47,172 nucleotides of DNA, taken from contig JAEZDL010000064.1 of the NCBI GenBank assembly GCA_023418095.1, forward strand, positions 1 through 47,172, written 5' to 3'. This document shows positions 17,896 through 27,147 of this stretch, piece after piece (position 1 is the first letter of the stretch; each line of letters begins with the position of its first letter). The notes under the pieces were generated by a model. It was not told where the DNA came from. It saw only the letters and a list, made by a program, of their open reading frames with translations, and did no database searches. This DNA comes from Bacteroidota bacterium. GTDB lineage: Bacteria > Bacteroidota > Bacteroidia > Flavobacteriales_F > PHOS-HE28. The position numbers and the translations under genes were made by a program.

Positions 17896-18696
17896 ATGAA
17901 TTTTCGCCCGATCCTCTTCCTATCCTGCGTGGTCGTATTCGAGGCCTGCCAGACCGTGCCGATCACCGGCCGCCGCCAATTGAACCTGGTGGGTGAATCC
18001 ACCCTGATGGGCATGGCAAGTACGCAGTACGCTGATTTTCTCAGCCAGACACCTCCGTTGCCACCGAGCGATCCGCGGGTGAGGGAAGTGCGCGAGATCG
18101 GTCAACGGCTGGCTTCGGCCGCAGGCGAATACCTCCGGGCAAACAACGCCGCCGAGCGGGTGAAGGATTTCGAATGGGAATTCAATGTGGTGCAGGATGA
18201 CCAGATCAATGCATGGGCGATGCCCGGTGGAAAAGTGGTGGTCTATACCGGCATCATGAACGTAACGCAGAACGCCACCGGGCTTGCCGTGGTGATGGGG
18301 CACGAGATCGCGCACGCCATCGCGCGGCACGGGAATGAGCGCATGAGCCAGGCGATCGCTTTGCAGGGCGCGGGCATGACGCTTGATGTGCTTACCGCAC
18401 AGAAGCCCGGACTGGCCCGTGATATCTTCATGCAAAGCGTGGGGATCGGAGGGCAGTTGGGCATGCTGGCCTACAGCCGCCAGCATGAGAGCGAGGCCGA
18501 TCGCATGGGATTGATATTCATGGCGATGGCCGGATACGATCCGCGCGAAGCACCGAAATTCTGGGAACGTATGTCACAGGCTTCCGGTGGCGGCGGCAAA
18601 CCGCCGGAGATCCTGAGCACGCACCCCAGCGATCAACGACGCATGCAGGATCTGGAGAAGTACATGAGTGATGCGCTCAAGTACTACAAACCCTGA
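17896..18696 (+). CDS. M48 family zinc metalloprotease, lipoprotein
   Basis: The product has 266 residues. A lipoprotein signal ends at C18 (FEACQT), so it is likely anchored to a membrane facing the periplasm. The zinc-binding HEIAH (136-140) and the downstream third ligand in ESEAD (198-202) are intact, as is the THPSDQRR segment that marks this subfamily. Relatives include E. coli LoiP/YcaL and BepA-like proteases involved in outer-membrane protein quality control. This one lacks the TPR tail of BepA. That role is inferred from the family. It sits seven bases after clpS. Confidence 0.92.
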   Translation: MNFRPILFLSCVVVFEACQTVPITGRRQLNLVGESTLMGMASTQYADFLSQTPPLPPSDPRVREVREIGQRLASAAGEYLRANNAAERVKDFEWEFNVVQDDQINAWAMPGGKVVVYTGIMNVTQNATGLAVVMGHEIAHAIARHGNERMSQAIALQGAGMTLDVLTAQKPGLARDIFMQSVGIGGQLGMLAYSRQHESEADRMGLIFMAMAGYDPREAPKFWERMSQASGGGGKPPEILSTHPSDQRRMQDLEKYMSDALKYYKP

Positions 18697-18732
18697 CCGG
18701 CGATCGCGCGCAGGCCGCTAATTTGCGGCGCA

Positions 18733-19467
18733 ATGCCGCTGCCGACCATCAATTCCGGATCGCTCTTCACTCCGATCGTCCGCAGTGCAAAGCGGCCGCT
18801 GAAGTGGATCCTGCTCTTCATCGGTATCGTTGGAACGATCATGATCCTGCTCGCGTTCACGCGGATCCCTTTCGATGCGCATCGCGCGCTCGCTTCCATT
18901 GATCGGATCTGTACGGATCAAGTGGATCGGATCGTGATCCTTGGTGGAAGCGGAATGCCATCAGGACCGGAGTTGCTTCGCCTGCACCATGGCGCCCTGG
19001 AAGCCGCCCGATCACCGGAAGCGTCGGTCTATGTGGTGCATCCGAAGGACACTGCCGTGATGCAGGAAATGGTTAATGAACTGATCTTGAAACGTGTCGA
19101 GCCCGAACGGATCGTTCGCATACTTGAGGGAACGAACACGCGTGGACAGGCGATCGCGCTGGCGGCTGCTATCGAGGGGAAAGATGAACGGATCGCGATC
19201 GTTACCGCACCGGAGAACATGTATCGTACACTTGCGGCGTTCCGCAGCGTAGGTTTCACGCGGTCGTGCGCTGCGCCAGCCTTCGATCATGCCATGTTCG
19301 TGAACCTTGATTACGATCACCGGCGTATCGGTGGGAACAAGGCGGTGCCCGATGTTTCAGGGAGCCTGGATCTTCGCTACAACTTCTGGAACTACCTGAA
19401 ACTGGAGATCACCTGCCTGCGCGAATACGTCGCGATCGCTTATTACAAGCTGAACGGTTGGATCTGA
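18733..19467 (+). CDS. YdcF/ElyC/SanA family (DUF218) membrane-anchored protein
   Basis: The product has 244 residues with one membrane helix near residues 24-43 (WILLFIGIVGTIMILLAF) and a DUF218-like Rossmann domain outside it. The domain shows VDRIVILGGSG, the LRLHHGALEAA helix, NTRGQAIALA (in place of the common ENT motif) and PENMYRTLAAFRSVGF. Members such as ElyC and SanA affect cell envelope integrity and peptidoglycan precursor use, but their chemistry is unclear. A TAATTTG box (18719-18725) ends seven bases before the ATG. The gene ends head-on with its convergent neighbour, with the stops adjacent. Confidence 0.75.
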   Translation: MPLPTINSGSLFTPIVRSAKRPLKWILLFIGIVGTIMILLAFTRIPFDAHRALASIDRICTDQVDRIVILGGSGMPSGPELLRLHHGALEAARSPEASVYVVHPKDTAVMQEMVNELILKRVEPERIVRILEGTNTRGQAIALAAAIEGKDERIAIVTAPENMYRTLAAFRSVGFTRSCAAPAFDHAMFVNLDYDHRRIGGNKAVPDVSGSLDLRYNFWNYLKLEITCLREYVAIAYYKLNGWI

Positions 19468-20043
19468 TCAGATCCCGATCCTGCGCATCACGAGGCCTTC
19501 CACCCGGCGGAAAAGATCATCGGGCTCCAGTGTACGCCAGCTGAGCGCGTTCAATTTTCCACCGAGAAGGAAATACTGATCGATATTGGCCTGCTGCATG
19601 TCCAGCAGTACATGGTCGCGAAAATTGAGCAATGCGATCCAGCCATCGGCATCGGAGACATCCTCGAACCATTCACTGTAATACTCCTCATCGCTCGTAT
19701 GGAAGTTCAGAACGTTCTCGCCGATCAGGATGAACTTGGTGATGCCTTCACCGATCAAAGGCTCGATGATGTCCCGTTTCAGGAACATGATGTCGTTGCC
19801 CAGCAGATCGTTCCATTCGCCGATGAATTCGATGATGGCGAACCCTTCATCGTAATCGGCGAACAACAACTTCAAGTACAACGTTTCGCTCCCGATCTCG
19901 TCCCACTGCGGATGGATCGCATGATCATAGACCGAATGCGTGAAGTAGAATTCACTGTGTTCGCGGCCATGGAAGGGCGAACGTTCGTCCTCTTCGGCCA
20001 CGTAGCGGTGCCGCCAGTTGAAATATGGCTCGATCTCGTGCAT
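19468..20043 (-). CDS. Conserved hypothetical cytoplasmic protein
   Basis: The product has 191 residues and no signal peptide or membrane helix. It is acidic and rich in aromatic residues (EPYFNWRHRYVAEEDERSPF at the start, then TLYLKLLFADYDEGFAIIEF). It looks like a Bacteroidota-specific conserved protein, but I cannot name a family or a function. A TAACTTTA box (20051-20058 on the plus strand as TAAAGTTA) ends seven bases before the ATG. It is convergent with the YdcF-like gene, with no intergenic space. Confidence 0.65.
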   Translation of the reverse strand: MHEIEPYFNWRHRYVAEEDERSPFHGREHSEFYFTHSVYDHAIHPQWDEIGSETLYLKLLFADYDEGFAIIEFIGEWNDLLGNDIMFLKRDIIEPLIGEGITKFILIGENVLNFHTSDEEYYSEWFEDVSDADGWIALLNFRDHVLLDMQQANIDQYFLLGGKLNALSWRTLEPDDLFRRVEGLVMRRIGI

Positions 20044-20094
20044 TCAACAGTAAAGTTAGCGGCCGCCGCAGCACCGATCGGGACAACGGAATGA

Positions 20095-20116
20095 AGGGAG
20101 GATCATTTTCCTCCCT
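20095..20116 (-). terminator. Hairpin downstream of the TonB-dependent receptor gene
   Basis: AGGGAGGA and TCCTCCCT form an 8-bp perfect stem with a six-base loop, 22 bases past the receptor stop. There is no long U tract. It could end transcription of the minus-strand locus at 20.1-27 kb. Confidence 0.5.
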
Positions 20117-20138
20117 CGTCCAACTTCATTCCTCGGGA

Positions 20139-22481
20139 TCAGAAACGGAGCGTGTACTGCAACACAGGCAGCATGGCAAGCTGCCCTACGGTTCCGATGC
20201 TTCCCGTGCGGCTGTTGAAATAGCGGTACACCGGAGTGTTCGCGTTGAGCACGTTCTGCACATCGGCCTTTATCTCGTGGCTCACTTTCGCACGGCCCAC
20301 CCTGTAGGCTACCAATAGATCGAGCTTCCGCACCGGCTCGTTCTTGATGCTCATCGGGTCGTTCACATCCACCTGGTGCCCTGCGGCGATGCTCGCCTGC
20401 AGATCGATCGGCGTGCGCCATTGACCGCCCATCATGCTGAAGCGAAGTCCTGTGGTAAACACTTTGTCCTTGCCTTCACGGCCCACTTTCCATTCCTTGC
20501 CGGCGAGCAGGTTGCCTACGCCGCCCAGGTTGTAGCGCGAGTTACGTTCCACGCCATCCAAGGCGGTGTAGCTCGCTTCAAAAAGGCTCAGGGTGGCCAT
20601 GGCGTGCCAGCCGCGGGTGAAGAACTTCTCAGCGCTCAGTTCCATTCCAGCGTTGGTCGCGGTCCCACTGTTCACGAGGTCCCGATCGGTGAACCAGCCA
20701 TCCCAATTGCCCAGCCAGAACCCGCTGTTGCCATTGTTCTCAACAGGTTGGTCGTATTGATATTGGTAATAGGCTTCCGCTTTCAATTGGATATCCTCGG
20801 TGATCATGTGCTCATAACCGATCACGGCGTGGGCGGCGCGGCCGAGGCCCAGATCGTGGTTGGGCTGGTAGGTGCTGCCATCCGCACCCGTGGCACGTAC
20901 CAGGTAGGTCATCACGCTCTCCGTTCTGCTGTGCAGGCCTGCACCGATCGTGAAGGCACGGCGCGTATCCATCTGGTACCGCATGCCGATCCGCGGTTCA
21001 AGGCTGGTGGATCCGTTCAAGCTGTAATGCAGCACGTGCACGCCGGTGGTGAGCGCGAGCTTTTCGCTCATGCGCCATTTCCAGCTGGTGAAGGCCTGGA
21101 ACGTCACTGCTTCTCCTTCCTGGTCCAGCACGCGTTCCATCCGCCCCGGATCGAATTCCCACCAGTCCATCTGAAGTTTGTACCGATCCATCGAAACGAT
21201 GAGGCCACTGCGCAGTTTATGCGCTGCGTTGATCCGCGTGTTCAGGGTGCTGGTCGCACGCATCGTCCAGCGGCGCATGTCCTGCTGCTCGCGCAGTTGC
21301 AGCGGTTCTTCGCCGGGTGCATCGGTCGATCGCCATTCGGAAGTACTGCCATTGCCGCTCACCGACACGGTGGAGTACAGGAAGTTGTTCGATCCGAACA
21401 GTCTTGTATGCGTAAGGCCCAGCACGCCCATGCGTGAACCGAATTCGCTTTCGGCGAAAAGCGTATCGCCGGTGAAGCCTTCATCCTTTTGCTCGATCGC
21501 GCTTCTTCCACCCAAGCCGAAGAGCGAGAAGGTACCGGCCTTTCCGGCGGGCAGTTTCAATTTGAAGGCGCCATCCGTGTAATTGGGCACGCCCTGGTAA
21601 TCCACGATACCGGCCTGATCCAGCAGGGCCAGGGAACTGTACCTGTAATTTACGAGGTAAGATCCGCCACCGATCCCGGGAATGGGTCCTTCCGCCGTAA
21701 GATCGGTGCCGAGTACGCCGGCCTTCAAGGTGTATTCGCGGGCCCGATCGTTGCCATCGCGAAGTTTCATGTCGAACACGGCGCTGGTCACATTGCCATA
21801 TTCCGCGGCGAACGCGCCGGTATAGAAATCGCTGTCGTCGATCATATCGCTGTTGAGCACGTTGATCGGGCCGCCCGTGGTGCCATCGTTCGCGAAGTGG
21901 TTGGGGTTCGGTATCTCGATCCCTTCCAGCCGCCAGAGCACCCCTTTGGGTGAGTTGCCGCGCACGATCACCGTGTTGTCGCCCGCAGGATCGCTCGCTA
22001 CGCCACTGAATGTCGTCACCATCCGGGCGGGATCGTTTATGCCACCCGCCATGCGCGATGTCTCCTCCACACCGATCTTGCGTGCGCTCAGCACGGCCAT
22101 GTCGTTGCGCACTTCACCGTGGGCTTTCTTTCCGCTGATCACCACTTCGTTCAATTGCACCAGGGATCCCTGCATCTTTATCTCGAGCACCAGTTCCTTG
22201 GCGCTGTTCAGCAGCAGGTTGGTGAGCAGTTGTTCATCGTAACCGAGCATACGCACCTGCAGGGCGATCCGGCCCACCGGTACGGCCTCCATCATGAAGC
22301 GGCCTTCCGGATCGGTTGTGGTACCGATCAGCGGCTCGTGGTCCGCCACGATCACCGTGGCCCCGAAGAGCGGTTGTCGCGTATCCGCATCCACCACCGT
22401 GCCTCGCACGGTCTGGAGATTTCCTTGTGCGATCGCGGCTCCCGCGATCACCATCCATAACGTTGTCAGAAAATGGCGCAT
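20139..22481 (-). CDS. TonB-dependent outer-membrane receptor with regulatory Ig domain
   Basis: The product has about 780 residues. After a signal peptide (MRHFLTTLWMVIAGAAIAQ) comes a carboxypeptidase-D-regulatory-like domain (VRGTVVDADTRQPLFGATV, ~23-100). The plug follows (MAGGINDPARMVTTFSGVAS, then VIVRGNSPKGVLWRLEGIEI), and then a 22-strand-type barrel ending in aromatic F (LQYTLRF), the outer-membrane insertion signal. It imports an unknown ligand with energy from TonB. It has no N-terminal STN domain, although a FecI/FecR pair and a separate STN protein lie upstream on the same strand. The start at 22481 is chosen because it gives a normal signal peptide. Confidence 0.9.
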   Translation of the reverse strand: MRHFLTTLWMVIAGAAIAQGNLQTVRGTVVDADTRQPLFGATVIVADHEPLIGTTTDPEGRFMMEAVPVGRIALQVRMLGYDEQLLTNLLLNSAKELVLEIKMQGSLVQLNEVVISGKKAHGEVRNDMAVLSARKIGVEETSRMAGGINDPARMVTTFSGVASDPAGDNTVIVRGNSPKGVLWRLEGIEIPNPNHFANDGTTGGPINVLNSDMIDDSDFYTGAFAAEYGNVTSAVFDMKLRDGNDRAREYTLKAGVLGTDLTAEGPIPGIGGGSYLVNYRYSSLALLDQAGIVDYQGVPNYTDGAFKLKLPAGKAGTFSLFGLGGRSAIEQKDEGFTGDTLFAESEFGSRMGVLGLTHTRLFGSNNFLYSTVSVSGNGSTSEWRSTDAPGEEPLQLREQQDMRRWTMRATSTLNTRINAAHKLRSGLIVSMDRYKLQMDWWEFDPGRMERVLDQEGEAVTFQAFTSWKWRMSEKLALTTGVHVLHYSLNGSTSLEPRIGMRYQMDTRRAFTIGAGLHSRTESVMTYLVRATGADGSTYQPNHDLGLGRAAHAVIGYEHMITEDIQLKAEAYYQYQYDQPVENNGNSGFWLGNWDGWFTDRDLVNSGTATNAGMELSAEKFFTRGWHAMATLSLFEASYTALDGVERNSRYNLGGVGNLLAGKEWKVGREGKDKVFTTGLRFSMMGGQWRTPIDLQASIAAGHQVDVNDPMSIKNEPVRKLDLLVAYRVGRAKVSHEIKADVQNVLNANTPVYRYFNSRTGSIGTVGQLAMLPVLQYTLRF

Positions 22482-22619
22482 GGTCGTCTGTTCGTTTGTC
22501 TTTGATATGACAGGCGGCCGTTCAAGGACCCCCATCGTATTTCGTACTTTATTTTTCGGGTGAGCCACAAGTGTGGCGGCGCGCATCGCTTGTGGCCTCC
22601 CTCACGCGGTTCTCCTCGA

Positions 22620-23273
22620 TCAGAATTTTCCGATCTTGATCGATGCACCTGCGTTGAATCCGTGCAACGCGTCCTTGGGCGTTTCAGGCAGATCGATATC
22701 GCTGGTATAGCGGTACGATGCGCCAAGGCCAAGGCGTACCAGCGGAATGATGTTCATCTCTAGTTCGATCCCCGGCTCCACCACAAAGAAGGCTTGTGAA
22801 TGATCATCATATTTGAGGTGATCCACTTGTGGCGGTAGTGCGCTGAAGTACTGGTAACCGATGCCACCGGCCCCGATGATGATCGGAAGGCTTACGTGCA
22901 ATGGTGATCTGTACCCTATGATGGGCTCGATCAACAGACCGCCGTAACCCATGTTCAATATGCTCTTGTATTTGGGCAGTTCGCCGTTCTCTACGAGAAA
23001 GGTGTCATAGGCCTTGTTGTACACCGGTGTGGTGAGGCCCTGTCCGGCCAGGCCGATCGTTACGCGGTGATCGATCAACCAACCACCGCGGCCCCCTACG
23101 AGCAGTGCGTCCTGGTCCATAACGCGTGTGTAGTGGGTGGTCGGTGCGCCCCAGCCGCCATGCGCGATCTTATCATTGCCGCCAAGCAATGTGCGTATGG
23201 CCGTGCTGTCCTGTGCGAAGCTGATGGTGGAAAGGGCGAGGGTCGCGATCGAAAGAGTGAAGCGGAAGTTCAT
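22620..23273 (-). CDS. Outer-membrane beta-barrel protein, ligand unknown
   Basis: The product has 217 residues. A signal peptide (MNFRFTLSIATLALSTISFA) is followed by alternating amphipathic beta-strands (GLLIEPIIGYRSPLHVSLPI, GLGASYRYTSDI) and a C-terminal F (IKIGKF), so it is probably a small outer-membrane barrel. It sits 138 bases upstream of the TonB receptor and 99 bases downstream of the STN protein gene, all on the same strand. ATG 23273 is preferred because the longer frame upstream lacks a signal peptide. No specific family name is recognised. Confidence 0.7.
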   Translation of the reverse strand: MNFRFTLSIATLALSTISFAQDSTAIRTLLGGNDKIAHGGWGAPTTHYTRVMDQDALLVGGRGGWLIDHRVTIGLAGQGLTTPVYNKAYDTFLVENGELPKYKSILNMGYGGLLIEPIIGYRSPLHVSLPIIIGAGGIGYQYFSALPPQVDHLKYDDHSQAFFVVEPGIELEMNIIPLVRLGLGASYRYTSDIDLPETPKDALHGFNAGASIKIGKF

Positions 23274-23372
23274 TTGTGTGTTCGTTTCCCCTAAGACACA
23301 CCTGTGACAGGGAACCCCCACTTGAAGACCGCCTCAAAGTATGAGCGGCAGCCACCGTACATCAGCGGCAGA

Positions 23373-25493
23373 TCAGAACCGCACACCTACGCCGGCGCGC
23401 CAGCCCATCCAGGCGCTCAACTTCATATCACCACGGAAGCTTTCATGGATCGGATCCACAGGGGGCAGCGTGCTCACATGCGGTCCGTTCTCAAGATCGC
23501 GTAGATCCGAGATGAGCAGATTCATCACCGGTCCCGCACCAACGTGGACCCGATCGGCCAGGACATATTGCAGTCCGATCCCGAAACGACCAAGTATGTT
23601 CACGGCGTCCACCCATTCACGTTGCTCGATCACCTGTTCACCTGTAAGATCGATGCTCATGCGGAGGTGTTCTCCAAGGCGCGGTTCAGTACCGAAGCCG
23701 TAGAGGAATCCCCAGCGTTCATCCGGTCCGATAGGTGGTGACCAGCCCAGGATGTTGTGGAATCCCCTGGTACCCGTGCGAAGTTGCAGGCTCAGCGGAA
23801 AGACATCGTTGGTGATCACATCCAACCGGTGATAACCCTTCAAAGCGATCGAGAGCAGGCCGACGGATGCACCATCCAACGAATCGCTCAAATTGAGGAT
23901 CCCGACCTGGCCGCCTTTTACTTTGCGGCCGAAGTTGAGCACACCCACCTGGCCACCTTCGATCCTGCCCGACACGATGTTCGCACCAAGGCTGAATTGC
24001 CCGCCGATCACATTCGCCGCGTAGTTCGATACCAATCCCACCTGGCCAGCCTCCACATCGCCGGCAACGATGTTAGCGCCCAGGGAGACCTGCCCGCCCG
24101 TTACGGCATGGGCATAGTTCATTCCAAGGCCCACCTGGCCGCCGCTCACTTCACCCGGAACCAGGTTCATCCCCAATGCGACCTGGCCGCCGGATACAGA
24201 TCGCGCGTAATTCGCACCACCCGATACCTGGCCGCCACCAACATCGCCAAGGGAGATGTTCAGTCCGCCGGCCACCTGACCGCCTTCCACCGCACGGGCA
24301 TAGTTGGCGCCGCCCGCGATCTGCGCCTTGTTCACCACGCCGTGCGTGATGTTCACACCACCCGCCACCTGCAGGCCGTTCAGGTCCCGGAGTGCGATGT
24401 TCGTACCACCGGCGATCTGTGTCCCGGTCATCTCTTGTTTCACGATGTTGGCACCACCAGCGACCTGGACGCCGGAAAGCGTGTCCCACACCACATTCCC
24501 ACCACCGCCCAACTGCAACCCTTGTGATGATCGCATGGCATGGTTCACGCCACCGGCGATCTGCACCCCGCGCGTATGGCCGCCCACAAGGTTCGCAGCG
24601 CCGGCGATCTGCGATCCGTGCATGTCGTTGGCCACCATGTTGAAGGCACCACCAAGCTCGAAACCTTTCGTACCATGGGAATAGCCGCCGATCACGTTGA
24701 ACGAGAAATGGTTCACCACCGATCCGCTGATGCGGCCATTCGTGCCGATCGAAGGGATCAGCGATAGTTGCCAATCGCTCTTTTCACTGTATTGAAGGTT
24801 CGCCGTCTGCTGGATCTGGCTTGCTGGGATCAGCGATCGTGCGACACCCAGGTCCTCGATCCCACACCGGTCCTGCAGACAGATCGGATCGAGGCGTTCC
24901 ATCCGTTCGACCGGTACGAGCTTCACCTTGCCGATAACCGCATTGCGTGGCACGAAGATCACGGTGTCGCGGTAGCCCCGGCGGGAGAAGAGGAGTGGTG
25001 TGCTTTCCAGATCCCCGGCGAGTGTGATCTCGAAACCACCGTTGTCCGCGGTCACCACTGCGTTCTTGCGCTTCACGTCCACCACGGATGCGCTGGCGAT
25101 CGGGTTCCCCCGCCTTGCGTCGTACACCTGTCCGGCAGCGATGAACCGTTGTTTCCGGGTGGATCCACCGGTGATGATGAGGTGTTCGCCGCTTTCCTTC
25201 CATTGTGTTCCACGCGGAAGTGTCCGTTGAAGTACGGGATCCACCTTTTCTTTCTCGGCTTTCACAGTAACGATGCTATCCGCCGGGATCACTGCGGCAT
25301 TGTAGCTCAACTTGAAGCCGCCATCCTTCGCCATCAACGACAGCGCGGTCTGCATGCGCACGTTCTCGGCATACACCGTAATACGCCGTTGCAGGATGGG
25401 ATCCTGGGCGAACGATATGGATCGTGCGTAGCAGATCAGTACGATCGGCAGCAGCAACACGAGTGCGCGTTCATTCGCAGTCTTCACCATCAA
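23373..25493 (-). CDS. STN domain protein with long 15-16 residue repeat array
   Basis: The product has 706 residues. A signal peptide is followed by an STN (secretin/TonB short N-terminal) domain (~30-110: ITVYAENVRMQTALSLMAKD, then ILQRTLPRGTQW). Next is a carboxypeptidase-regulatory-like Ig domain (~117-200) and about 17 repeats of 15-16 residues with the pattern GxQhxGGxN (~264-545), which should form a beta-solenoid or a series of short beta-hairpins. The last ~150 residues look like beta-strands and end in F, so an outer-membrane location is likely. STN domains normally signal to FecR-type anti-sigma factors. The start overlaps the FecR gene by 23 bases. Similar repeats occur in other Bacteroidota and Leptospira surface proteins, but the function is unassigned. 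Confidence 0.78.
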   Translation of the reverse strand: MMVKTANERALVLLLPIVLICYARSISFAQDPILQRRITVYAENVRMQTALSLMAKDGGFKLSYNAAVIPADSIVTVKAEKEKVDPVLQRTLPRGTQWKESGEHLIITGGSTRKQRFIAAGQVYDARRGNPIASASVVDVKRKNAVVTADNGGFEITLAGDLESTPLLFSRRGYRDTVIFVPRNAVIGKVKLVPVERMERLDPICLQDRCGIEDLGVARSLIPASQIQQTANLQYSEKSDWQLSLIPSIGTNGRISGSVVNHFSFNVIGGYSHGTKGFELGGAFNMVANDMHGSQIAGAANLVGGHTRGVQIAGGVNHAMRSSQGLQLGGGGNVVWDTLSGVQVAGGANIVKQEMTGTQIAGGTNIALRDLNGLQVAGGVNITHGVVNKAQIAGGANYARAVEGGQVAGGLNISLGDVGGGQVSGGANYARSVSGGQVALGMNLVPGEVSGGQVGLGMNYAHAVTGGQVSLGANIVAGDVEAGQVGLVSNYAANVIGGQFSLGANIVSGRIEGGQVGVLNFGRKVKGGQVGILNLSDSLDGASVGLLSIALKGYHRLDVITNDVFPLSLQLRTGTRGFHNILGWSPPIGPDERWGFLYGFGTEPRLGEHLRMSIDLTGEQVIEQREWVDAVNILGRFGIGLQYVLADRVHVGAGPVMNLLISDLRDLENGPHVSTLPPVDPIHESFRGDMKLSAWMGWRAGVGVRF

Positions 25494-26442
25494 GAATGAA
25501 ATGCTTTGCGTTCAATTGTTCGAGCTGCAATCCGAAGGTTTCGGCGATCACGTTCATGATCGTGGCGATCGGTTCATCGTCGAATTCGGCGGTGTACCGG
25601 CAGTTCTCGATCGCTGTTGTGCGCAGATCGATCTGCACATCGTACACCTGCTGGAGCTGTTCGGCCACCTGGTGCAGCGTGGCTTCCTCGAATTGAAGGA
25701 TGCGAAGGCCCCAGACCTCGGCCGGTGGACCCGGTGCGCGTTCAAGGAAATGTCTTTTGCGATGGAATCGGGCCTGCTCGCCGGCGCGCAATTCAATGGC
25801 CTCATCGCCACCGGCCATCCTCACCACGCCTTCACGCACACGCACCACCACGAACTCCGAAGTATCATATGCCGAAACGGTGAACGCGGTCCCGAGCACG
25901 GTCACCATCACATCACCCGTTCGCACGATGAAAGGTCTTTGCTCATCGCGTTGCACTTCGAAATACGCCTTGCCGGTCAATTGCACGCGGCGTTGCTTCT
26001 CCATCACCACTTCCATCGTACTTCCAGCGGAAAGCACGACCTGGCTTCGATCCGTTAGGGTGGCCTCGATCGGTGCGGAGCCGGCCATGAGAACTTCCGG
26101 TGCGGGTGCACGCCAGAAAATGCGTGCAGCGAATACCAGGCCCGCGATCACTGCCGCTGCTGCGATCCAGGTGGTCCATCGCAACCGGCCGATCGGGATG
26201 ACCTTTCCTCTTTCTTCCTCTCGCGTGATGCGCGCCATCAACCTCTCGAACGCGGCCCCCTCATCGATCCGAAGGTCGGAAGGATCAGCACTGAGGTCCC
26301 AGATGCGTTGCATCCGTTGGAATTCCACTGCGTTATCCTGCGCTTCAGCGACCCAGCGATCCACCAATAGCCGTTGCTCTTCACTGGCCTCGCCGGCCAG
26401 GTAAAGCGCGAGCAGATCGCTATTGATCGAAGGTTGATCCAC
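25471..26442 (-). CDS. FecR family anti-sigma factor
   Basis: The product has 323 residues. A cytoplasmic N-terminal region (~1-85) binds the sigma factor. One membrane helix lies at ~89-109, then a periplasmic FecR domain (~120-215: LTGKAYFEVQRDEQRPFIVR, VTVLGTAFTVSAY) and a C-terminal DUF4974-like domain (~245-320) that usually receives the STN signal. It follows the sigma factor gene by 29 bases and overlaps the STN gene, so the three are one transcription unit. The overlap with an STN protein, instead of a TonB receptor, is unusual. Confidence 0.93.
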   Translation of the reverse strand: MDQPSINSDLLALYLAGEASEEQRLLVDRWVAEAQDNAVEFQRMQRIWDLSADPSDLRIDEGAAFERLMARITREEERGKVIPIGRLRWTTWIAAAAVIAGLVFAARIFWRAPAPEVLMAGSAPIEATLTDRSQVVLSAGSTMEVVMEKQRRVQLTGKAYFEVQRDEQRPFIVRTGDVMVTVLGTAFTVSAYDTSEFVVVRVREGVVRMAGGDEAIELRAGEQARFHRKRHFLERAPGPPAEVWGLRILQFEEATLHQVAEQLQQVYDVQIDLRTTAIENCRYTAEFDDEPIATIMNVIAETFGLQLEQLNAKHFILDGEDCE

Positions 26443-26471
26443 TTCTTCCTATGGGTATGACGATCGGGGGA

Positions 26472-27038
26472 TCATAAACCCCCATCGATGGAATCGCCGA
26501 TCCAGAAAAGCCATGGCAGCAACAGCACCAGATCGGCGAGTTCCTCGCGCAATGTCTTCAATGCACGCCCCATCTGGTTCTCCACTGTCTTCACCGAGAT
26601 GCCCAGCCTGTCGGCGATCTCCTGGTATTTCAAGCCTTCATAACGGCTCAGTTTGAAGATCTTCCTGCGTTCCTCGGGAAGTTCTTCGATCGCCGCCTGC
26701 ACCCGTGCGATCCGCAGGGTATGTTCATCTTCGGGTATCGGTTCGTCATGGGCGCGATCTTCGGCTTCGTCGTTGAGAACGACCATGCGGCTGTGGCTCT
26801 TCACGGCGTTGAGGCAGCGATTGCGCACCGCGGCATAGAGATATGCCTTCAGCGAGGTGTTCACCTGCAACTTCTCGCGATCGAGCCAGAGCCTGAAGAA
26901 CAAGTCTTGAACAAGGTCCTCGGCCCGATCCGCATCCTTCACGTAACCATGGGCGAATGCGCACAACGCCCGGTAATGCAGCCTGAACAACGCTTCGAAA
27001 GCGTTGCGATCACCAGCGGCTATGGGAGCGAACTCCAC
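26472..27038 (-). CDS. ECF RNA polymerase sigma factor, FecI-like
   Basis: The product has 188 residues, typical of Bacteroidota FecI-like ECF factors. Region 2 (FEALFRLHYRALCAFAHGYV, AEDLVQDLFFRLW) recognises the -10 box. Region 4 (LPEERRKIFKLSRYEGLKYQ, GISVKTVENQMGRALKTLRE) recognises the -35 box. A GTG start at 27038 is chosen because it gives the normal N-terminus and lies seven bases after a TACCTTCG box (27046-27053); ATG 27083 is the alternative. It is followed by FecR and then the STN protein. Its target promoters probably include this locus. Confidence 0.9.
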   Translation of the reverse strand: MEFAPIAAGDRNAFEALFRLHYRALCAFAHGYVKDADRAEDLVQDLFFRLWLDREKLQVNTSLKAYLYAAVRNRCLNAVKSHSRMVVLNDEAEDRAHDEPIPEDEHTLRIARVQAAIEELPEERRKIFKLSRYEGLKYQEIADRLGISVKTVENQMGRALKTLREELADLVLLLPWLFWIGDSIDGGL

Positions 27039-27045
27039 GATGGGG

Positions 27046-27053
27046 CGAAGGTA
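27046..27053 (-). promoter_or_regulatory. Promoter -7 box for the FecI-like sigma gene
   Basis: Read on the minus strand this is TACCTTCG, a variant of the Bacteroidota -7 box, seven bases before the proposed GTG start at 27038. The position supports that start and predicts an mRNA with almost no 5' leader. Confidence 0.45.
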
Positions 27054-27147
27054 GCTGGCGTGCTTCTCCCGTAACTGAGCCATCTCGCCTTGGGCGTGGA
27101 ACGCGCTGCTGGCATTGCGCTTGTGGCCCTGATAAAAACATCGAACC

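Noticed and set aside
23830..24700. Regular ~48-base repeats considered as a CRISPR array
   Set aside because: They have no unique spacers, keep the reading frame, and encode the 15-16 residue repeats of the STN protein.
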